From positions 1 through 9,204 of the forward strand of contig JAILOC010000128.1 of assembly GCA_024691045.1 (NCBI GenBank): DNA of 9,204 nt. The letters run 5' to 3'. This document shows, piece by piece, positions 6,265-9,204 of the stretch. This stretch comes from Lachnospiraceae bacterium. GTDB lineage: Bacteria; Bacillota_A; Clostridia; Lachnospirales; Lachnospiraceae. Within the stretch, counting starts at the first letter, position 1. Each line of letters starts with the position of its first letter. The notes beneath the pieces are model-generated. The model saw only the letters and a program-made list of their open reading frames with translations. It ran no database searches and had not been told where the DNA came from. The translations under genes were made by a program, and so were the position numbers.

Positions 6265-6277
6265 AGGAGGTGCTCCT
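6265..6277 (+). promoter_or_regulatory. rny ribosome binding site held in a small hairpin
   Basis: The Shine-Dalgarno AAGGAGGTG (6264-6272) is strong. Its AGGAG (6265-6269) is perfectly complementary to CTCCT (6273-6277) around a GTG triloop. The linear distance from GGAGG to ATG 6283 is 12 bases, longer than usual. The hairpin would mask the site unless opened by the ribosome or by another factor. Confidence 0.6.
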
Positions 6278-6282
6278 GCATT

Positions 6283-7836
6283 ATGCCTACAGGTGTATGG
6301 ATCGGGATCATCGCGGCAGCTGTTATAATAACCGCTCTTATCACTGCAGCCATCACATCCGGAAGGATGAAGAATATGGCAGACGGTGTCATGGGAAATG
6401 CGGAAAAGAGAGCCCGCGAGATCATCGACGAAGCTCTGAAAAAGGCTGAATCAGAGAAGCGTGAAGCATCCATTAAAGCTCAGGAAGACGCACTTAAGGT
6501 CAAGAATGACGTCGACCGTGAGGTTAAGGAACGCAGAGCCGAGGTTAGCAAATCGGAACGCAGAATTCAGCAGAAGGAAGAGTCAGTCGATAAAAAGCTC
6601 GAGAATATCGAGAGACGCGAGACGTCACTTTCGGCGAGAGAGGATAATCTCAAGGCCAAAGAAGCCCAGATATCCAAGCTCAACGAAGAAAGATTGCAGG
6701 AACTGGAAAGGATTTCCGGATTAACCTCTGAACAGGCAAAAGAACACTTATTAAGTATCGTTGAAGAAGATCTGAAACACGAAGAAGCCCTGATGATCAA
6801 GGAATCTGAGAACAGGGCGAAGGAAGAGGCTGACAAGAAGGCGAGGGAGATCGTCGTCACAGCCATTCAGAGATGTGCAGCGGACCACGTCGCTGAAAGT
6901 ACCATTTCCGTGGTACAGCTTCCCAGTGAGGACATGAAGGGAAGGATCATAGGACGTGAGGGAAGAAATATCAGAACTCTCGAAACTATGACCGGTGTTG
7001 AGCTTATCGTAGACGACACACCCGATGCAGTTGTTCTTTCCGCATTTGATCCCGTTAGACGTGAGGTTGCAAGGATCGCTCTTGAGAAACTCATTGTGGA
7101 CGGACGTATTCATCCCGCGAAGATCGAGGAGATGATTCAGAAAGCCCGTAAGGAAGTGGATCAGACGATCAAGGAAGAGGGAGAAGCCGCAGTGCTCGAA
7201 GTCGGTGTACACGGCATCCATCCCGAACTCGTCAAGCTCTTAGGACGTATGAGATATCGTACCAGCTACGGTCAGAACGTCCTTAAGCATTCCATCGAGG
7301 TCGCACAGCTCTCCGGTCTTATGGCCGCAGAACTCGGACTTGATGTAAAGACAGCCAAGCGCGCAGGTCTTTTGCATGATATCGGAAAAGCCATCGACCA
7401 TGAGATGGAGGGTTCCCACGTACAGCTCGGCACTGATCTGTGCCGCAAGTACAAGGAAAACCCCACTGTCATCAACGCAGTGGAAGCCCATCACGGCGAT
7501 GTAGAGCCTCAGACACTTATTGCTTGTGTTGTTCAGGCAGCGGATGCAATCTCCGCAGCCCGTCCCGGAGCAAGAAGAGAAACTCTCGATATCTACACGA
7601 ACCGCTTAAAGCAGCTTGAAGAAATCTCCAACAGTTACAAGGGTGTTGAAAAATCTTTTGCTATTCAGGCAGGTAGGGAAGTCAGAGTCATGGTCGTACC
7701 CGATCAGATCACGGATGCGGACATGGTTATCCTCGCAAGAGATATTTCCAAGCAGATCGAAGACGAGATGAAATATCCCGGTCAGATCAAGGTTAATATC
7801 ATTCGCGAGAAGAGGGTAGTCGATTACGCTAAGTAA
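6283..7836 (+). CDS. rny: Ribonuclease Y
   Basis: RNase Y is the membrane-anchored endoribonuclease that starts mRNA decay in many Firmicutes. The 517-residue length fits the family (about 520). Domains in order: an N-terminal membrane anchor (about 5-25, [11 protein letters not shown]); a long charged coiled coil rich in K, E and R (about 35-205); a KH RNA-binding domain with [10 protein letters not shown] (220-229); and an HD hydrolase domain with H336, the metal-binding H365-D366 in L-L-H-D-I-G-K-A, and H403-H404 in E-A-H-H-G-D; and a C-terminal domain ending in K-R-V-V-D-Y-A-K. Start choice: ATG 6283 follows a strong Shine-Dalgarno. An in-frame TTG at 6208 would give a 25-residue extension, but that TTG is the first half of the -35 box. 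The gene has its own promoter and terminator, so it appears monocistronic. Its place near recA is conserved in Firmicutes. Confidence 0.97.
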   Translation: MPTGVWIGIIAAAVIITALITAAITSGRMKNMADGVMGNAEKRAREIIDEALKKAESEKREASIKAQEDALKVKNDVDREVKERRAEVSKSERRIQQKEESVDKKLENIERRETSLSAREDNLKAKEAQISKLNEERLQELERISGLTSEQAKEHLLSIVEEDLKHEEALMIKESENRAKEEADKKAREIVVTAIQRCAADHVAESTISVVQLPSEDMKGRIIGREGRNIRTLETMTGVELIVDDTPDAVVLSAFDPVRREVARIALEKLIVDGRIHPAKIEEMIQKARKEVDQTIKEEGEAAVLEVGVHGIHPELVKLLGRMRYRTSYGQNVLKHSIEVAQLSGLMAAELGLDVKTAKRAGLLHDIGKAIDHEMEGSHVQLGTDLCRKYKENPTVINAVEAHHGDVEPQTLIACVVQAADAISAARPGARRETLDIYTNRLKQLEEISNSYKGVEKSFAIQAGREVRVMVVPDQITDADMVILARDISKQIEDEMKYPGQIKVNIIREKRVVDYAK

Positions 7837-7873
7837 ACCCCTCTCCGGTTCTGAAATCACAATTGAACGAAAA

Positions 7874-7907
7874 AGAAAGACAGTTGCCTAGTGCAGCTGT
7901 CTTTTTT
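7874..7907 (+). terminator. Intrinsic terminator of rny
   Basis: A 12-bp stem (7876-7887 with 7893-7904, one G·U pair) closes a CTAGT loop and runs into six T residues (7902-7907). Extra A/U and G·U pairs can extend the base from 7874. It lies 39 bases after the rny stop and ends only four bases before the next -35 box. Confidence 0.92.
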
Positions 7908-7911
7908 AACC

Positions 7912-7940
7912 TTTACAAAAAGAATTTATTTCGGTAGAAT
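7912..7940 (+). promoter_or_regulatory. Promoter of the aminotransferase gene
   Basis: -35 TTTACA (7912-7917), a 17-bp spacer and -10 TAGAAT (7935-7940) each match the sigma-A consensus at five of six positions. The start would be near 7947, leaving a leader of about 59 bases that contains the hairpin at 7954-7973. Confidence 0.82.
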
Positions 7941-7953
7941 AGGGCAAGTGTGG

Positions 7954-7973
7954 ATTGTATACGATTATGCAAT
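7954..7973 (+). promoter_or_regulatory. Hairpin or palindrome in the aminotransferase leader
   Basis: ATTGTATA-CGAT-TATGCAAT forms an 8-bp RNA stem (one U·G pair) with a CGAU loop. As DNA it is an imperfect 20-bp palindrome, with 14 of 20 positions symmetric. It lies at about +8 to +27 of the predicted transcript. It could be a repressor operator or a 5' stabilising stem-loop; no known riboswitch or T-box fold is seen in this short leader. Confidence 0.45.
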
Positions 7974-8005
7974 AATTCAATTTTGACTTTGTTTTGGAGG
8001 AAATC

Positions 8006-9204
8006 ATGTCTAAAGCATTTGCTGAAATGTCGAAGGAAGAGCTTCTTACATTAAAGGAAGAGCTTAACAAAGAATACAGTGAAGCTAAGTCCAAGGGACT
8101 CGCTCTCAATATGGCAAGAGGAAAGCCCTCTCCCGCACAGCTCGATCTGGGAATGGAATTTCTCAATGCCGTTAATTCACAGAGCGATATGCTTTCAGAC
8201 GGTAAGATAGATACAAGAAATTACGGCGAGCTCGACGGCATTCCCGAGGCTAAGAAGCTCATGGCTGATATCATGGATACAAAGCCTGAGAATGTAATAG
8301 TCTGCGGCAACGCCTCCCTCAATATAATGTATGATACCGTTTCCAGGGCATATACCCACGGAATTCTCGGAAACACTCCCTGGTGCAAGCTTGACAAGGT
8401 GAAGTTCCTCTGCCCCGCACCCGGATATGACAGACATTTTGCTATCACTGAGCACTTCGGCATCGAGATGATCACCGTTCCCATGACACCCACCGGTCCC
8501 GATATGGACATTGTCGAAGAGTGGGTTTCTAAGGATGAGACCGTAAAGGGTATCTGGGTTGTTCCCAAGTATTCCAATCCCCAGGGTTATTCCTGCAGCG
8601 ACGAGACTGTAAAGAGATTTGCGGCACTTAAGCCCGCTGCAAAGGATTTCCGCATCTTCTGGGATAACGCATACGTGGTACATCATCTCTATGATGAGGA
8701 GAGCCGTCAGGACAAGCTCCTCGACATCATCTCCGAGTGCGAGAAGGCCGGCAATCCCGATATGGTCTTCGAATTCAGTTCAACCTCTAAGGTTTCCTTT
8801 GCAGGTGCCGGAATCTCCGCGGTTGCATCCTCTGCAGCCAACATCGCAGACATCAAGAAGTCACTTACCGTACAGACTATCGGATACGACAAGATCAACC
8901 AGCTCAGACATGTCAGATATTTCAAGGATATTAATGGCGTAAAGGAGCACATGAAAAAGCATGCGGCACTCCTTCGTCCCAAGTTCGAAGCATGTGAAAA
9001 GGTTCTTGCCGATGAGCTTGACGGAACAGGCATCGCAACCTGGACTACTCCCAACGGAGGGTACTTTATCTCTCTCGAGGTCATGGCCGGATGTGCAAAG
9101 CGTGTCGTTGCTCTTTGCAAGGAAGCAGGCGTAACACTCACCGGTGCCGGCGCAACCTATCCTTACAAGAACGATCCCAAGGATTCCAACATCCGTATCG
9201 CTCC
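8006..9204 (+). CDS. Class I PLP-dependent aminotransferase, probable aspartate aminotransferase of the Aminotran_MocR-like subgroup (3' end missing)
   Basis: The visible 399 residues lack the C-terminal end, perhaps 25-30 residues, which lies beyond the right edge. Fold-type I PLP enzyme landmarks are clear: the substrate-side N-M-A-R-G-K-P-S (35-42), the phosphate-binding G-N-A-S-L-N (101-106), P-K-Y-S-N-P-Q-G (187-194) with the conserved Asn, D220-N-A-Y223 holding the cofactor pyridine nitrogen and hydroxyl, and S-S-T-S-K262 with the Schiff-base lysine followed by V-S-F-A-G-A-G. The pattern N-M-A-R-G-K-P and S-T-S-K-V-S-F-A-G-A-G fits the subgroup once named MocR-like or alanine-glyoxylate aminotransferase, members of which are aspartate aminotransferases (subgroup Ic). 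It is a stand-alone enzyme with no N-terminal GntR DNA-binding domain, so it is not a MocR regulator. GGAGG at 7996-8000 lies five bases before ATG 8006. It has its own promoter. The amino donor is likely aspartate or glutamate, inferred from family only. Confidence 0.9.
   Translation, partial: MSKAFAEMSKEELLTLKEELNKEYSEAKSKGLALNMARGKPSPAQLDLGMEFLNAVNSQSDMLSDGKIDTRNYGELDGIPEAKKLMADIMDTKPENVIVCGNASLNIMYDTVSRAYTHGILGNTPWCKLDKVKFLCPAPGYDRHFAITEHFGIEMITVPMTPTGPDMDIVEEWVSKDETVKGIWVVPKYSNPQGYSCSDETVKRFAALKPAAKDFRIFWDNAYVVHHLYDEESRQDKLLDIISECEKAGNPDMVFEFSSTSKVSFAGAGISAVASSAANIADIKKSLTVQTIGYDKINQLRHVRYFKDINGVKEHMKKHAALLRPKFEACEKVLADELDGTGIATWTTPNGGYFISLEVMAGCAKRVVALCKEAGVTLTGAGATYPYKNDPKDSNIRIA

Noticed and set aside
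6208..6282. 25-residue N-terminal extension of RNase Y from TTG 6208
   Set aside because: The TTG is part of the -35 box TTGACA, so it would not be transcribed from this promoter. The ATG at 6283 gives a normal RNase Y with the membrane anchor at its start.
6751..7221. 156-codon open frame on the - strand opposite rny
   Set aside because: It overlaps the coiled-coil and KH coding region of RNase Y and has no domain or regulatory support.
8195..9141. Several - strand open frames opposite the aminotransferase gene
   Set aside because: They are shadows of a well-conserved PLP enzyme gene and the translations show no family features.
1..9204. CRISPR array, tRNA, rRNA, insertion sequence or phage genes
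   Set aside because: No regularly spaced repeats, cloverleaf, transposase or integrase coding sequence was seen. All space is accounted for by the genes and short regulatory gaps listed.

Overview
The window reads as a housekeeping stretch of a Clostridia-type Firmicute chromosome. The evidence is the gene order rimO–pgsA–cinA–recA–recX … rny, GGAGG-type ribosome binding sites, RNase Y, and LexA boxes of the Gram-positive GAAC-N4-GTTC type. The proteins look like those of gut or rumen Lachnospiraceae/Oscillospiraceae relatives, but the genus cannot be fixed from sequence alone. All genes lie on the + strand.

Layout. (1) 1-1974: the 3' end of rimO, then pgsA and cinA. Their start and stop codons overlap (ATG inside the rimO end; TAATG at pgsA/cinA), so they are almost certainly one transcript with translational coupling. 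(2) 1975-2219: a regulatory region with several inverted repeats and a strong sigma-A-type recA promoter. Two LexA operators bracket its -10 box. (3) 2220-3992: recA and recX, 15 bp apart, closed by a 14-bp stem terminator. (4) 3974-6199: two glycosyltransferase genes, one GT52/bacterial-sialyltransferase-like and one GT2. They have their own extended -10 promoter, which overlaps the recX terminator, and they end in an all-AT hairpin. (5) 6208-7907: rny (RNase Y) with its own promoter, a leader in which the Shine-Dalgarno sequence sits in a small perfect hairpin, and a clear terminator. (6) 7912-9204: promoter, leader hairpin and most of a class I PLP aminotransferase gene that runs off the right edge.

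How the genes fit together: rimO, pgsA, rny and the aminotransferase are core functions (ribosome modification, phospholipid synthesis, mRNA decay, amino-acid metabolism). recA and recX form an SOS-controlled recombinase and modulator pair. The glycosyltransferase pair is the accessory part. It sits between recX and rny, genes that are close neighbours in many Firmicutes, and probably adds sugars to a surface glycan. No wholly unknown multi-gene system was found. The items most worth checking are the glycosyltransferase pair, the layered inverted repeats upstream of recA, and the structured rny leader.
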